DNA from: Ophiobolus disseminans
Lineage: Eukaryota > Ascomycota > Dothideomycetes > Pleosporales > Phaeosphaeriaceae
Assembly: GCA_010093685.1 (NCBI GenBank)
Contig: MU006216.1
Span: forward strand, 2,412,487-2,476,486
DNA length: 64,000 nt
Direction of reading: 5' to 3'
The notes under the pieces: model-generated
Databases searched by the model: none
Seen by the model: only the letters and a program-made list of their open reading frames with translations
Told to the model about the DNA's origin: nothing
Program-made: the position numbers and the translations under genes
Shown: piece after piece, positions 1 to 11,651 of the stretch
How positions within the stretch are numbered: position 1 is the first letter of the stretch
How the letters are laid out: each line of letters starts with the position of its first letter

Positions 1-303
1 GCATATTGCATAGCACCCTTCTTTCCCTCCTGACTCGGCAACGGTACTTCTCGTCGAATCGCCGCTTTCATTGGTGGCGGTGTTCCGGGGTTACCAGGGA
101 TCGTGGCGGGCGACTTCATCGTAGTCGCCTTGTCTGAGGAGCTCGAGGACAGGAAGGCGGCACTTCCAGCACGGAACGGCATCAGCGCTGTCGCGGGTTT
201 GGCTGTTCAATCGTTAGCTCCGGGGCTTTGAAGGGAGCTTTCGCAGTGCGGGCGACGAACCTCGCAGAGCCATTGAAGCCGCAGACCGTGTTGTCGACAG
301 CAT
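1..303 (-). CDS. NDUFS7: NADH:ubiquinone oxidoreductase PSST subunit (complex I 20 kDa / NDUFS7), 5' part only
   Basis: This is the start of a minus-strand gene that runs off the left edge. Exon 1 is 303..261, beginning MLSTTRSAASMALR, an Arg/Ser-rich, acid-free mitochondrial presequence. An intron at 260..203 (donor GTTCGT, branch-like GCTAAC, acceptor ACAG) leads to exon 2 from 202 to the edge. Exon 2 ends with REVPLPSQEGKKGAMQYA, the conserved stretch just ahead of the Fe-S (N2) domain in fungal PSST subunits. In the family this subunit carries cluster N2 and passes electrons to ubiquinone in the mitochondrial inner membrane. The cysteines of the cluster lie outside the window, so the call rests on the N-terminal signature only. 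It is divergent from the TRAPP gene at 650. Confidence 0.8.
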
Positions 304-649
304 ATTGGCGACAAAAAGAAAGGAAACGGTGAGGGCGAAGGAGTGGAGAGTGAGGACGCGGGGTGGCGGTTGGCTGGAGTCGCGATGCCTGTGGTGTCGT
401 CAACGGCAACTTTGGCCGCCAAGGCCCGTCTCGATTAGCTAGCGATTCGGAAGATACATGATTGGCCGGACTGAGGCGGTACCCTCCTGCGACTAGCCCT
501 GATCTACCTTCCACACCACATATCCTGACTCCAGACACTCACAAGTATTTTCGGGCTGCACTATCTCGACCTTGCAGTGAACGTGACTAAACTCGCATTT
601 ACCTCGAACCCTTGTTTGAAGAGCAGCACGGCGGCCAAACTTACCCACC
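304..649. promoter_or_regulatory. Divergent intergenic region between the PSST and TRAPPC2L-like genes
   Basis: The 346 bp between the two start codons must hold both promoters. I see no clear TATA box or other named element, and overlapping reading frames here on both strands show no recognisable protein. Confidence 0.4.
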
Positions 650-1273
650 ATGCCTCCTTCCATCGCGTGCATCGGCGTGATTGGCAAGCATGTTAGTCAC
701 CTTATATGTACAAGCCAAATGTTCAAAAACTTACTTCAAGCACAGAACAACCCACTGCATATCTCACTCTTTCCAGTCGAAGAGCGAGCGCCACTTGAAT
801 ACCAGTTACTTCTCTCCTCATGTCTGGACATATTCGAAGCTCGTCTGCCACATAAGACGGCTGACCAGGATTTTGGCCTTCTTCAAGCCGTCGACGAAAG
901 ACTAGCAATGTACGGTTGGTTGACCAATACGGGTGTCAAGTTTGTGATTGTAGTCGACATGGAAGGAAGACCCGCAACAGCACAAGACAGCAAATCAACA
1001 GCTGCCGTCGGGTTGAGAGATGCAGACCTGAAACCAGTGAGTAATGTGTAGGAACTGGATAAGAACAAAGTTGACCCTCTCAAGGCTTTCAGGGCGCTAC
1101 AAACAGCGTACATCATGCTTTTGCGAAATCCGTTCTACAACCCAGATGAGCACTCTCCGATTACGGCAAATGCTGAACAAAGGATCGGTTCGACTCAGAT
1201 CACCAGCCGAAAATTCATTCATGAAGTGAAAAGGATCGCTGACGCATGGTTTCCGGGCGTAACTATCATTTGA
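650..1273 (+). CDS. TCA17: TRAPP complex subunit, Tca17/TRAPPC2L (sedlin-like) family
   Basis: Three exons give 173 aa: 650..691, 746..1036 and 1085..1273. Intron 1 (54 nt) is a multiple of three without a stop, so the unspliced frame reads through it. Intron 2 (48 nt, GTGAGT...CAAG) restores KP|AFRALQTAY. The protein has the sedlin/longin-fold pattern: IACIGVIGKHNNPLHI at the N-terminus, GWLTNTGVKFVIVVD in the middle, and LLRNPFYNPDEHS near the C-terminus, which matches the TRAPPC2L signature LxxNPFYNP. Family members are small TRAPP subunits (about 140-170 aa) that act in Golgi/endosome vesicle tethering. The start codon follows CCACC, a good fungal context. Confidence 0.85.
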
Positions 1274-1561
1274 GCGAGAGTCTTTCTTCATCAATTAGCG
1301 TTATACCACGAAGCATACCTCGGCCGGCGAAAATTGTCACCTACAATTCACGAAACGACCACTGATCGCGATTCCGTCGCTTGTATTATCTCGTTCTCCT
1401 GAGCATCGTGAATACACGTAATGGGCTGCGAGTGAGCCATTCATTTCATGGCACTAACACCGCAATGGGCATAGTCCATGTCTAAGGCCAAACACCTCGG
1501 CCACTCAGAATCTCTTTGAACACACAACCACATTACAATTCTTCGACTTCATGAATACTCA

Positions 1562-3763
1562 ATGTCTGGAACCGGAGTCGCCATCACGAATCCTCTCGTT
1601 CTTTACCGGAGTCTTCTAGCAACACAGAAGATCCGCCCTGATCCAGCGCAACATCGTCTTGGTACGCGATGACGTCGACCATTTTGACGATGCCAAGCAG
1701 ATTATAACGACTGACTATCGTCTTCAGCACTGCATTTGCAGAAACTCTATGACAACCTTATCGACTATGAGCCGTCTGTTGAGTACTCGCAGCGTCTGCA
1801 GCAACTTTCTCGGGCAGTCGATACAGGTCAAAATGCTACACCCCCGCCGCCAGCGGACTTGCAATCGCGCAGCATTCGGACGAAAGGCCTTTGGAACTCC
1901 CTCCTTGCTCAGAAAAAATCAAGAGATACGGTTGAATTGACACGCCGTCTAACTGATCAAGATGAAGCAATGAAGTTGCAGAGTCCGAAAGGGTTGATGC
2001 TACATGGTGAGGTCGGAACTGGCAAGTCAATGCTCATTGATCTATTCCAAGATTGTCTACCAAATCGTAAAAAGCGACGCTGGCATTTCAACACTTTCAT
2101 GCTTGACACAACAGCACGACTTGAGCAGATTCGTAGATCTCGAGCTATGATAGTAGGACCTGACGCACCTCACGATGAGAACTCATTGCTACTCGTAGCA
2201 CGCGATCTTATCGAAACATCGCCCATTTTATTTCTTGACGAATTTCAGTTACCGGACCGTGCAGCTTCCAAAATCCTATCGAACCTCATGACCTCATTCT
2301 TCCAACTTGGTGGCGTACTTATCGCAACGAGCAATCGGATGCCCGAGGATCTCGCCAAAGCTGCTGGTATGGAGTTTGATGCGCCTAGGACGGGTAAACT
2401 GGGTTGGTCGCTGGGTGGACGTGGTGGCATGTCTAGAAGAGATGAAGGAGCTGGACAAAAGGGCGAGTTTGCGGCATTCTTGGAGGTACTTCGGGCACGA
2501 TGCGAGGTATGGGAGATGGAAGGAAAAAAGGATTACAGGAAGCTCGAGCGGGAGGATGAGTCTCAAGGTGCTGGAGCCATTCAAACAAGAGCTACCGAAA
2601 GCAACGCAACGGCCACGTTTGGCGTGGGAAGTGGTGCTCTGCCCATTGATTCAAAGTCTTCCGAGGACTCACAGCTAGCATCACAGTCATTTTTGCCTAT
2701 GAACTACCTCGTCCAACCTTCTACGGCTGAGGATTTAACCACTTTCGCCGAAACCTTCAACACTCTTGTCGAACGCGCAACCCAAACAGCCTACCCCATC
2801 CCATGGGAGCCAACTACCATAATCGTCTACGGCCGCCCAATCGACATCCCTGCCCAACACAACGGCGTGGCATTCTTCACTTTCTCTGAACTCTGCGGTG
2901 CCGTCCTTGGACCAGCCGATTACATCACGCTCGCGTCAACATACCACACATTCATCCTCACAGACGTACCCATTATGCAATTCCTTCAGAAGAACGAAGC
3001 CCGCCGCCTCATCACACTCCTCGACGCCCTTTACGAAGCACGTTGCCGTCTTCTCATCACCGCAGTCACTGGCCCAGATGACATCTTCTTCCCCGAGCCC
3101 CCAGCCTCCACCGCAACAGGAGAAGACGCCTTACTCAACGACGCCGTGTACCCCGAAACGTATTCTGAAATCTACCAAGATGCTACATCCCCCTTCCGAC
3201 CCAATGTATCATCATACGGCAGCGACACCCTTGCCCCAGACGCCCTCGAAGACGACCCGCCCAACCGCGCGCGCACACCCGGCTCCAGCTTCACTGACGA
3301 GCGACGCCTTAGCGACGGCAGCAAAGCGCCCGACTTCGCCAACATCGGAGGTCTAACAGGCGAAGACGAGCGTTTCGCAGTCAAGCGTGCCGAGAGTCGC
3401 ATTTGGGAGATGTGTTCGGGGCGGTGGTGGGATCGCGCTGAATGGTGGCGTCCGCTGCCCATTACATCTAGGCACTGGGAACGATCGAGCGTGGCATCTC
3501 AGCCTGCGCGCGCGTCGTTGCCGCCAAATGTCAAGATCCTGTCCCAGGATGAGCAGCAGGGGCAGTTGTTTCCGCATGGTGCCAGTCCTTTTAGGACGCA
3601 TCCTGATGCGCCACCTAAGATTGACTGGACGCATGTATGGGGGACGGTGAAGTGGGGGAGAAGAGCTGGGGCTTGGGGGAAGGGGGTTGAAGGGCTCGAG
3701 GAGAGGAAGGGGGTTGGTGATGGAAAGGGGGAACGAGATGGGGATGGTGGAAGAGATAAATAG
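1562..3763 (+). CDS. AFG1: AFG1-type AAA ATPase (mitochondrial, LACE1/AFG1L family)
   Basis: Two exons, 1562..1661 and 1728..3763, give 711 aa. The 66-nt intron (GTACGC...TTCAG) joins HRL|ALHLQKLYDNL, so the true start is the upstream ATG (MSGTGVAITNPLVLYRSLL). Walker A is GEVGTGKS at about residues 127-134 and Walker B is ILFLDEFQLPD at about 199-209, both typical of AFG1. The family acts at the inner mitochondrial membrane in protein quality control and respiratory-complex turnover. The protein is longer than yeast Afg1 (about 500 aa). The extra length is a serine/proline-rich insert (around residues 480-560) and a glycine/arginine-rich lysine tail ending GERDGDGGRDK. An obvious presequence is not visible. 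Confidence 0.85.
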
Positions 3764-6700
3764 AGCAGCTTAGGAGGGGCTTGGAGCGAATGCTAAAGGG
3801 TAGGTAAGAGAGATGGTCTGGTTGTAAAATTTTCATGAACGCGCATTGATTTGGCTCGACCTTGGTCCCTGCGTCTGTGGTGTCGATCCACACTATCTAT
3901 GTTGGTTCCTCTGTGTCATGGTCCCAGCCCCCACTTTTGATTGGAGATGCCCAATTGACTTGAACTTTTTGCAGTACGATGCATCTGTGGAGCTTTGTAT
4001 GGAGATAGGGCTACATGAGATTCTTCATCTGTGCTGCGAACGTGGGATTCGATGTATAGAAGTTGAATCCTCCCCCTTTCAAGTCGCACCACAGATGCCT
4101 CAAATTTTCAAAGCCCATGACTTGATGTTGTCCATTCTTTGGCCGTGTTCTAGTCTTTCTGCCTGCATAGCCATCGAGAGATCGTGTCGTAATCCGCTCA
4201 CCGATCCACGGTATACCATCTGCAAGCCACGCTGGTTCCTAGGAGGTTGCTTCCCACGGTAAGTAGAGTAGAACGTCCACGTTTCCGTCGGGAAACCAAA
4301 AGCTATAGCCAATCCCATGGCGACTTGTCGTTGTTGCTCGTGTCTTTCTCATCCACGGGTATTTGAAACCCTGCATCGTTGGGTTGCCAACTTTATTGAG
4401 GAAGTTCGGAGTCGCATCATTGGCATATGGCGAACGACGCACGAGGTGGCTAAACCTGAAGAGTTCCAGTTTCGTCGTTCGTCTCTTCCTCACCCACGGA
4501 CTCACTACTATTTTCAACACGTACGAGCGAACCTACCGAATTCAGGCATATGCTGAAGTGGTACGACCATGAGACAGCGCAAGATGTGCGTTGTGGCTAA
4601 ACTTGAAGCGCTTCGTCTTTGTTGTTCGTTTCCCTCGTCGTCCGCAAATGCACGACTATTTTCAACACCTGTTAGCAAACTTCCCTCATCGAGGCATATC
4701 TAGTTTCTTCGTCGTCCACACACTCGCCACTGTTTTCAACACCTGTTAGTAAACCTTCTAGATCAGGGCATATCGCAAAGAGGTACGACCATAAACCAAC
4801 CAACGACGAATGCTGTAGCTAAGCCTGGATGGCGCTTTCGTTTTTGCCCGTCTTCTTCATCATCCACAGATTCTGAACAGTGTTCAACATCAATCCGTGA
4901 GGTTTCCCCATCGGGGCAGAATGTGAAGGTGGACGTGCTTGGTTTGGAAGAAGGATGAAGCCGCACAAAGAGGCGGCTAATTGAGCGATATTCACGCTCA
5001 GCTATGTCCTGATCTGGAGAGATTCAACCATGTACGGTATGTCTTGGCTCCTTTCATGTTGGAGTACATGATCCAGTGTGGTGTGATCTTGCAGAAATCA
5101 GATGACATTCTCAAGGAAAAGGAAATGGCACGATGGTCTGCTGTTCTTGACACCTCTGTAAAGGCTTCTTGCGATATGTGATGTTGGTAACAACGGTGCT
5201 CCTCGGGGCACGTGGAGCACTATGTAGCTGATGATGCCTTCAGCCTTTTGCTGGTCTTTTGCTCGACCACAAAATACACACCGTGTTCAATGCTTCAGCA
5301 GGTAAGTTACTAGATTAGGCATGTCGCAAAGGAGTGTTATGCTGACCTAATGAAAGCCCAATCCTGTGCGACTTAGTAAAATTGATAGTGAGGTAGTGGC
5401 TTCCTCTAAACATCTCAGTGACCCGTCAAATGAGCAGGGCTTTCAACGGGTTCATGATGTCCTTCCCGACTGGGTATGTTACGAAGCCTGTTGACAGTAC
5501 CATGTTGGGTAGCGGACGCTAGACGCCGTGGTCAAGTATCAGGGTGTAGTCCACTTGCGGACCTAAAGAGATGTTAGGTCAGCAGTCGCTTCTGGCAACC
5601 ACGGAACATAACCTGCGTTCGAAGTCTGGACGCGGCCTTTCCGGACGACAGTATTATGTGAAAGACGAGGCGACCTCTTCCCAGCATGAGACCACGGCTA
5701 GACATCAACTGGGCCTTAGAATTCGTTCGTCTCATTTCTCGCCCGTCAAATCCATCTGTTTTCAATGCTCATGGATGCAACCTTCCAAATCGAGATTTAT
5801 CATGAGTATTGACCTTGGGTACCGTGGTATTGTTGCGGCAGCCAAACGCCATATTGCAAGGTCGGAGTGTGTAGTGTCCCTTGAGGACCATAAAGATATC
5901 ACAGCTTTCGATGGCTATTCGAAAACTTGCCGGTTTAGGAATTTTTGATGGGAAAATTGTGACGTTGACAGCGGAAGCCAGTGAGCATGTCCACTTTGCG
6001 GAGTGTGTGGCCACTTCAAGTCTCCTTTAGGCCATTTCTGGATCCAACAAAGGAGTACAGTTTTCGATACCATTGCAACAAACTACTCTTCTAGGAAACA
6101 TCATCGATATGGGAAGCTCGGAGAGATGGAAGCGATGTGGGCGAGCTCTGTCAGGCCACATAAGTCGAGCGTGTTGCCAACCATGGCTCATGGAGTCCAG
6201 CCACAACCACAATCGCCGGTGGCGCCCGATCTAAACGCCGGATGTTTGTTTGGTTCGTGCGAGTCTTAGGCGGCGGAGCTTCCCGGGGCGTCTGTAACTC
6301 GATAGCTGCAGATGGCCGTCTTGTGGTACTCCAGCTTTTGCGCTCCCGACACTTTCCCATGCTCAAATGGGGACAGTATTGAGTTTAGCAGCAGTGTTTG
6401 TCTCCAGGTGGGGCTCGCAAATTGCTTGCTGAAGGTGTTCGCAGTACATGGAGAATGACAATAGTTGCTTTGCCCGTAGATAAATATTCAGTGACTTGTA
6501 GGCCCTGTGATTGGGGAGGGGGCCAGAAAGGTTGTCCAACAGGCCGCGTGAAGGAAGGTCGTATTGTGGCATCTAAGTTATACCAGATTTGTGAAACATG
6601 CTGATCGTTGATCTGGAACTTCTGGTAGACGGGTGCAATGCGGTGCGTGGCACGATAGAGCGAGGTTGCCTGCTCTCATGAGAGTGAAAGGGTTAAGGAG

Positions 6701-6959
6701 CTTGTCGTAGCACTGCTTGCGTGAAGCGCGTGGTGGCTGGGGGGCAGAGGAGGAGCAGCGTACTCGGACCGGAGTGCTTCCGTGAACATCAGGCCTCCGT
6801 GGCGACTGCGGTGTTAACTGTGGCTCAGTTGATCATCACATGCCCGCATCGCCACACTCCCCGGCTTGCACCTGAGACCGATAAGTCCAGCCGGTAACGT
6901 AGGTCCTTTGGGGCGGACGATCCCTCACTCACCTATGAATACAGACACCCGATGATGCC
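3764..6959. other. Long gene-poor region
   Basis: In 3.2 kb between AFG1 and the CHY/RING gene there is no reading frame that I recognise. Open frames are short and lack family motifs. The main structure is the degenerate repeat annotated separately at 4318-5790. A short plus-strand stretch near 5920-6029 has mildly protein-like composition (RKLAGLGIFDGKIV) but no start or flanking exon. This may be a relic region or the site of a non-coding transcript. Confidence 0.5.
4318..5790. repeat. Degenerate tandem repeat, about seven diverged units of roughly 75-150 bp
   Basis: Units recur with the order: a TTCGTCGTTCGT-like segment, CATCCAC or CACCCACGG, then TTTTCAACAC with CTGTTAG, then GGCATAT, and in some units GTACGACCAT. 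Copies of the TTTTCAACAC core lie at 4511, 4659 and 4733, with weaker copies near 4882, 5284 and 5757. GGCATAT or GGCATGT occurs near 4422, 4545, 4692, 4768 and 5318. Adjacent units are clearly alike by eye, while outer ones are poorer. Read on the minus strand, several units encode similar acidic segments (for example VEHCSESVDDEED and VENSGECVDDEE), so the repeat may be the relic of a repetitive protein gene. Confidence 0.6.
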
Positions 6960-9423
6960 ATGAGTCTGCTGTCGTCGTTTATTATTGACCCTGTTGTGCG
7001 GCAGGCCAGGCGGTTTTCTGGTGTTTCTCCGCCTGCCGAGGCGAGCTCCAATGACGATGTGCTGTCTCCAGCATTGTCACATGTCAGCTCGACGTCCACC
7101 GACGACGCGCTCAACACACCACCAGAACGCGAAACGAGTATCCACGGCCCCACAACACCCGATGCACCTGCAGTCCCTGCCGTCGAGCAACGACCTCATT
7201 ACCTGATTGACCGCTTTCGCCGGTACTCGTCCTTCTCCCGCCAGGCGCAGGATGCTGTGGAGGAGGAAGACGACAATGGCATTCCAAGCCCTACAATTAT
7301 AGCACCAGTAGCCGTTCCCGCCAGCATCAGCATGCCCCGAGCCCCCTCACGCATACTTGACGATGAACTTCGTCAGCTCACTCTCGACCCCCTGCCCTCG
7401 AGTGCACCTGCAGCACCGTCGACGCTGGCCAGCAGGCCAGCAGCTCTCAGCCGAAATGCCACTGCCTTGTCCGAGTCACTACCGGCTGACGATGGCATGG
7501 CCCATCTGCGAACACGCATACACGAGATCAGGGACTTGAAAATCTCGGACCAGGAGCGCGCGCGTATGGTGCACAGCCTTATGACGGAGCGCTATCACTA
7601 TATGAGGCCTACGTCTCCAAGCAGCTTCGTCTCCCACGATCGCCCCTTCACACCCAACTCTAGTCATTCTGTCTTCTCGGAAACCCAGGTGTCGTCGCCC
7701 AGCTCGGCCCCATCCGATGTCGACCCTGAAAACCCGTACAATCTGCGGCCGGGAGACACTAGTCCGACGTTCCGGCTTCAGCGTCCGCACGAGATTGTAG
7801 AGCATGGGGAGGAGGAGGAGGAGGATGAGGAAGTCACAGATGGCGAGGCCACGCTGGGATGCCAGCATTACAAGCGTAATGTGAAGGTGCAATGCTTTGA
7901 GTGTCGGCATTGGTACACTTGTCGGCATTGCCACGATGCCGTGGAAGACCATAGTCTGAACAGGAAGCAGACCCAAAATATGCTCTGCATGGTGTGCGGA
8001 ACCCCACAGCAGGCAAACAACTATTGTCGCAACTGCCAGACGGAAGCCGCTTGCTACTATTGCGACATTTGCAAGCTGTGGGACAATAACCGCCAGAAGA
8101 AGATCTACCATTGCCCGGACTGTGGGATCTGCAGGAAAGGTGAAGGTTTGGGAAAAGAGTTTTACCACTGCAAGGTGAGATTATTCGAAAGTGGCAATGA
8201 AATCGAGCTGACCAGAGTAGAGTTGCAATGTGTGCATCGCCATTGCACACGCTACAACGCACAAGTGCCATCCAGGCGCGATCGAGAACGACTGCCCCAT
8301 CTGCAGTGACGACCTCTTTGACTCCGCATCCGCCGTCGTTTCGATGCCTTGTGGCCACTACCTTCACAAGGGCTGCTACAACCTTTACATGGAAACTGCG
8401 TACAAGTGTCCCATCTGCAAGAAGAGCGCAGTCAGTATGGATTTACAATGGCGGAAGTTGACCCATGCGATTGAAGGTCAGCCTATGCCGGATCAGTTCT
8501 CGAACACTCGTGCAATTGTTCAGTGTAACGACTGTTCGGCCAAGTCATCGGTCAAATACCACTGGCTAGGCAACCAGTGTAGCACGTGCGAATCCTACAA
8601 CACGAACGAGTTGCGTATCTTAAACGGTCCTCAAAGCGAGGAGACTGCGAACGCCATACTAGATGCTGATGTCGATGATGGGTTAAGATCACCTGCCAGT
8701 GTAAGCTCCCCCACCTCTATACCACTGCGATCTCCTCGGTACTACTTCCAGCCGGACGAGCCAGAGCAGACATGGCTACCAGCCCAACTACCCGCGTTTC
8801 CTTTTCAGATGCCCCAGTTTCCTGGAAGACCGCGAATGCCTCAGATGCCACAGATGCCTCAGTTTCCGTCCTTACCACAGTTCCCTCAGTTTCCGCAGAT
8901 GCCTCAATTTCCACAAATACCACAGCTCCCTCAGATGCCCCAAATGCCAGAGGCGGCACAAGAACTCCTCGAACGGGTTCGAAAGTCCATGGATTCATAT
9001 CTGAATCCTACGGGGGATGTACGAGTCGAGGACGTACCATTCATCGATCTAGGGGAAGATGATCGCCGCGAACGACGGGCTACAGATGGTACTACTGTCA
9101 AGGAGCCATCACTTCCACAGTATGTTGTTGAGCGCTTTACGCAATCACTGCAGCGCTTCAGAGATGATCTCAATCCCGGGCTGGAGGAAATACCGACTTT
9201 GGACCTTACAGAAGATCATGAACCCGATGGGCTGCAGTTCTGGGGAGAAGACGGTGGACGACTGCAACGAATGATCTCACATGTTGAAGAGGACGAGGAG
9301 GAGGAGACAAGTAGTGACGAAAGTGAACACGAGGAAGATGAGGACGATGATGAAGAAGATGATGAAGAAGGTATGGACGCGGGTAGAAAGAACAAGGAAT
9401 GGGATTTGCCTGGGCATCGGTAA
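6960..9423 (+). CDS. CHY zinc finger / RING-H2 E3 ubiquitin ligase-like protein (RCHY1/Pirh2 architecture, extended)
   Basis: Two exons, 6960..8174 and 8221..9423, give 805 aa. The 46-nt intron joins FYHCK|SCNVCIAIAHATTHKC, restoring the CTCHY finger. Domains in order: about 300 disordered residues; an acidic run; CHY finger from GCQHYKRNVKVQC (about 300-345); CTCHY finger (about 350-430); RING-H2 CPICSDDLFD...CGHYLH...CPIC (about 431-473); zinc ribbon CNDC...CSTC (about 507-528); a tract of M/F-P-Q tripeptides (about 600-645); and a Glu/Asp-rich C-terminus. RCHY1-type proteins are E3 ligases of about 260 aa; here the same core sits inside a protein three times longer. Substrates cannot be inferred. 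An alternative role as a zinc-binding regulator without ligase activity is possible, but all RING ligands are present. Confidence 0.85.
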
Positions 9424-9983
9424 GGAGACCAAGGGCGTTCTGGTACGACCGCATGGCGTTAATTGGGTAAACTCTTTGGGCTGCGACTGCATCAAAAGTT
9501 CTTTGTCAACGACCTTGGAATCACTAGAGATGGAAAGCGGCAACATACAATTAGCCTGGGAATCAACATCTACATTTTCATCATTTGCTAGTGCTTTTGT
9601 GCAATTTTGAACATATGATTGTAGCCAGCGGCGAGAACACCTTCAGTTCTGCATCCTTGTACCCCGGGCCTAGGCATGATGAAACTTAACGCAATGGGTC
9701 ACGGCCCCGGGGAGCAGGTGGTGAAGCACGTCACGTGTACGGGTCGCTTACTAGCGCGGATCCACACCACACGAAAATCGTCCTCCCTGGGCGAACTTCG
9801 AACCTCAAGCCACCTCGAATACCACCGCCGACTAACCAACAGCGAGGAACTCTGTCAGTACGTACAATCGCGCTTTCCTCTATCGCACTGTCCTATCTCC
9901 ATCTTTCTTAAGTTGGGCGCTCGCGCACTGTTTCGCGACACAATTTTGAGTTGGAGCACCAGCTAACGACCTCGTTACAGACA
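9424..9983. promoter_or_regulatory. Promoter and 5' UTR of the eL31 gene, with a probable leader intron
   Basis: A CACGTG E-box lies at 9732-9737. A probable 5' UTR intron runs from GTACGT at 9858 to TTACAG at 9980 (123 nt), with a branch-like GCTAAC just upstream of the acceptor, ending three bases before the ATG. Leader introns are common in fungal ribosomal-protein genes; transcript data are needed to confirm this one. The first part of the interval is the 3' UTR of the CHY/RING gene. Confidence 0.45.
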
Positions 9984-10600
9984 ATGGCCCCAAAGACCAA
10001 GAAGCCCGCCGGCAAGACCGGTCGCAGTGCCATCGCCGATGTCGTCGCCCGCGAATACACGATCCACCTACACAAGCGAGTATGTTGATTCAGTTTGGTG
10101 AAGTCCAATGATGGCTTGCACAGTTGGAGACAGAACACTTGAGCAGATCGATCACGCTGGCAGAATGCCCTGCGGATTGTCTTCGCAGGCTCATGGGTTC
10201 TCGTCTCCGACTCCCTGCAGGTATCGGGCGGAAGACTGAAGAAGAACATAAGGCTAATACAGGATGGCTAGGTTCACGGTGTCAGCTTCAAGAAGAGGGC
10301 TCCCCGTGCGATCAAGGAGATCCGCGGCTTTGCTGAGAAGGCTATGGTACGTAATTGCGCACTGAGCACCAATGTCAGACTAACCTCTCCCAGGGCACCA
10401 AGGATGTCCGCCTAGATCCCCAGCTCAACAAGAAGGTTTGGGAGTCGGGTATTAAGGGTGTTCCATTCCGCCTCCGTGTCCGCATCAGCCGTAAGCGTAA
10501 CGACGAGGAGGGCGCCAAGGAGAAGCTGTACTCGTACGTCCAGGCCGTCAACGTCAAGGATCCCAAGGGTCTGCACACTCAGGTCGTCGAGGACGCGTAA
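9984..10600 (+). CDS. RPL31: 60S ribosomal protein eL31
   Basis: Three exons give 125 aa: 9984..10079, 10272..10346 and 10394..10600, with introns of 192 and 47 nt. The joined protein reads MAPKTKKPAGKTGRSAIADV, then REYTIHLHKR|VHGVSFKKRAPRA, then GTKDVRLDPQLNKKVWESG and RLRVRISRKRND. These are the conserved elements of eL31, and the length is that of the family. It is a component of the large cytosolic ribosomal subunit near the exit tunnel. Both introns fall at codon boundaries. The first intron is long for this window, as is usual for early introns of ribosomal-protein genes. Confidence 0.95.
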
Positions 10601-10865
10601 AGAAGTCGCACAGATGGACGAAGGAAAGGGATGGGATGCATCAAAAGCATGGCGTTCTGGCGGGTCGCTTAGTAGCTACGACTTCTATACCGGGCGAAAA
10701 GCTTGTGAAATGATACCTGAATGACACTTCATGCCGCCAGGTTGGATATTGAACGATGCGCTATCTCGCTGAGTGATGCTATTTAATGGACTGACACCTC
10801 GCTAATATATGTGGTTCGTACATTATGCTTATCTTCCTTGCCCATAGTCCAAGTTGGCAGAATGA

Positions 10866-11651
10866 ATGCTGCAGCAACACTGGGCCTCGATGGACGCGTC
10901 TTGTCTCTGCTGCGGTCAATCTACAAACAATTCCGACTCGACCAGTGTGCTGCACTGTCCAATGCCAAATGTTCAACGCAATACCAGCAACGTAGACCAC
11001 CTCACGGAAGACGGTGCGAATCTTGCAACTACTGTAGCCCAAGAGCTACTGGGTGAGATTTTGTCCGAGACAGTTTCAAGACATTCTCCCCTCGGCAAGA
11101 CAGCCACAGAAGACGTCTGGGAGATGTCTCCAACGTGATCCAGCGTGGGAGATGATGAAGGTCAATGGTCTCTGTCGACAAAATCACAACGACCTTTCAA
11201 AGATCACGACGGACAGGATCATACCAACGCTTTCCATATCACAGTCGACAGCTCCACACAAACGCTTCGAGACTCACGACTACCAGATAACACCGCAAAC
11301 TGTATCCCCAATGCAGACAGCAACAGGTGTTGATTCTGTGATCGTCAAAACTCTTCCTCAGAATTTGTCTGTGGAGGTTGCAAAGCTCAAACAACGCCAA
11401 CGCTCATCAACAAACGCAAAGTGAATTACTGCATCTATTCTTTCAGCCCCCGCTCAACTAAGCTCGCCCCCAACGAGAAATTACATTTTACTAAACTCAA
11501 CGAGGCCGTACAGGTGCTCAAAGGCCAGACACAGGTAGTAGTACGAGTGGGAGTCGACCCAAACTACGCCATACTGATCAAGGATGCCGGCGGAACGATT
11601 CGCTCAACGATCCGGGAAACGCTTGATTATGGAGAAAGCATAGAGTCATAG
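10866..11651 (+). pseudogene. CxxC-type small protein gene with two in-frame TGA codons (decayed, or spliced in an unrecognised way)
   Basis: One frame is open from ATG at 10866 to TAG at 11651 except for TGA at 11136-11138 and 11331-11333. Codon frame, composition and motif content continue unchanged across both stops. The first segment has CLCCGQSTNNS, and the third has C-TGA-FCDRQNSSSEFVCGGC, a four-cysteine zinc-knuckle pattern. If the second TGA were TGG it would read CWFC. The C-terminal part (KLNEAVQVLKGQTQVVVRV) looks like folded protein. A 108-nt intron 11053..11160 (GTGAGA...GAAG) could remove the first stop without changing frame. No plausible intron removes the second one while keeping the cysteines. 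I do not recognise the family. Confidence 0.4.

Noticed and set aside
182..687. Minus-strand open frames of 118, 71 and 64 aa
   Set aside because: They overlap the spliced first exons of the PSST gene and the divergent promoter. Only the frame that splices 303..261 to 202..1 gives a recognisable protein.
1037..1051. A 15-nt GT...AG intron in the TRAPPC2L-like gene
   Set aside because: Far too short for a spliceosome; the 48-nt alternative 1037..1084 keeps frame and gives the conserved AFRALQTAY.
3615..4318. Frames of 92, 138 and 72 aa around the AFG1 3' end
   Set aside because: No motif, no conserved exon partner, and they overlap the AFG1 terminal exon or its 3' flank.
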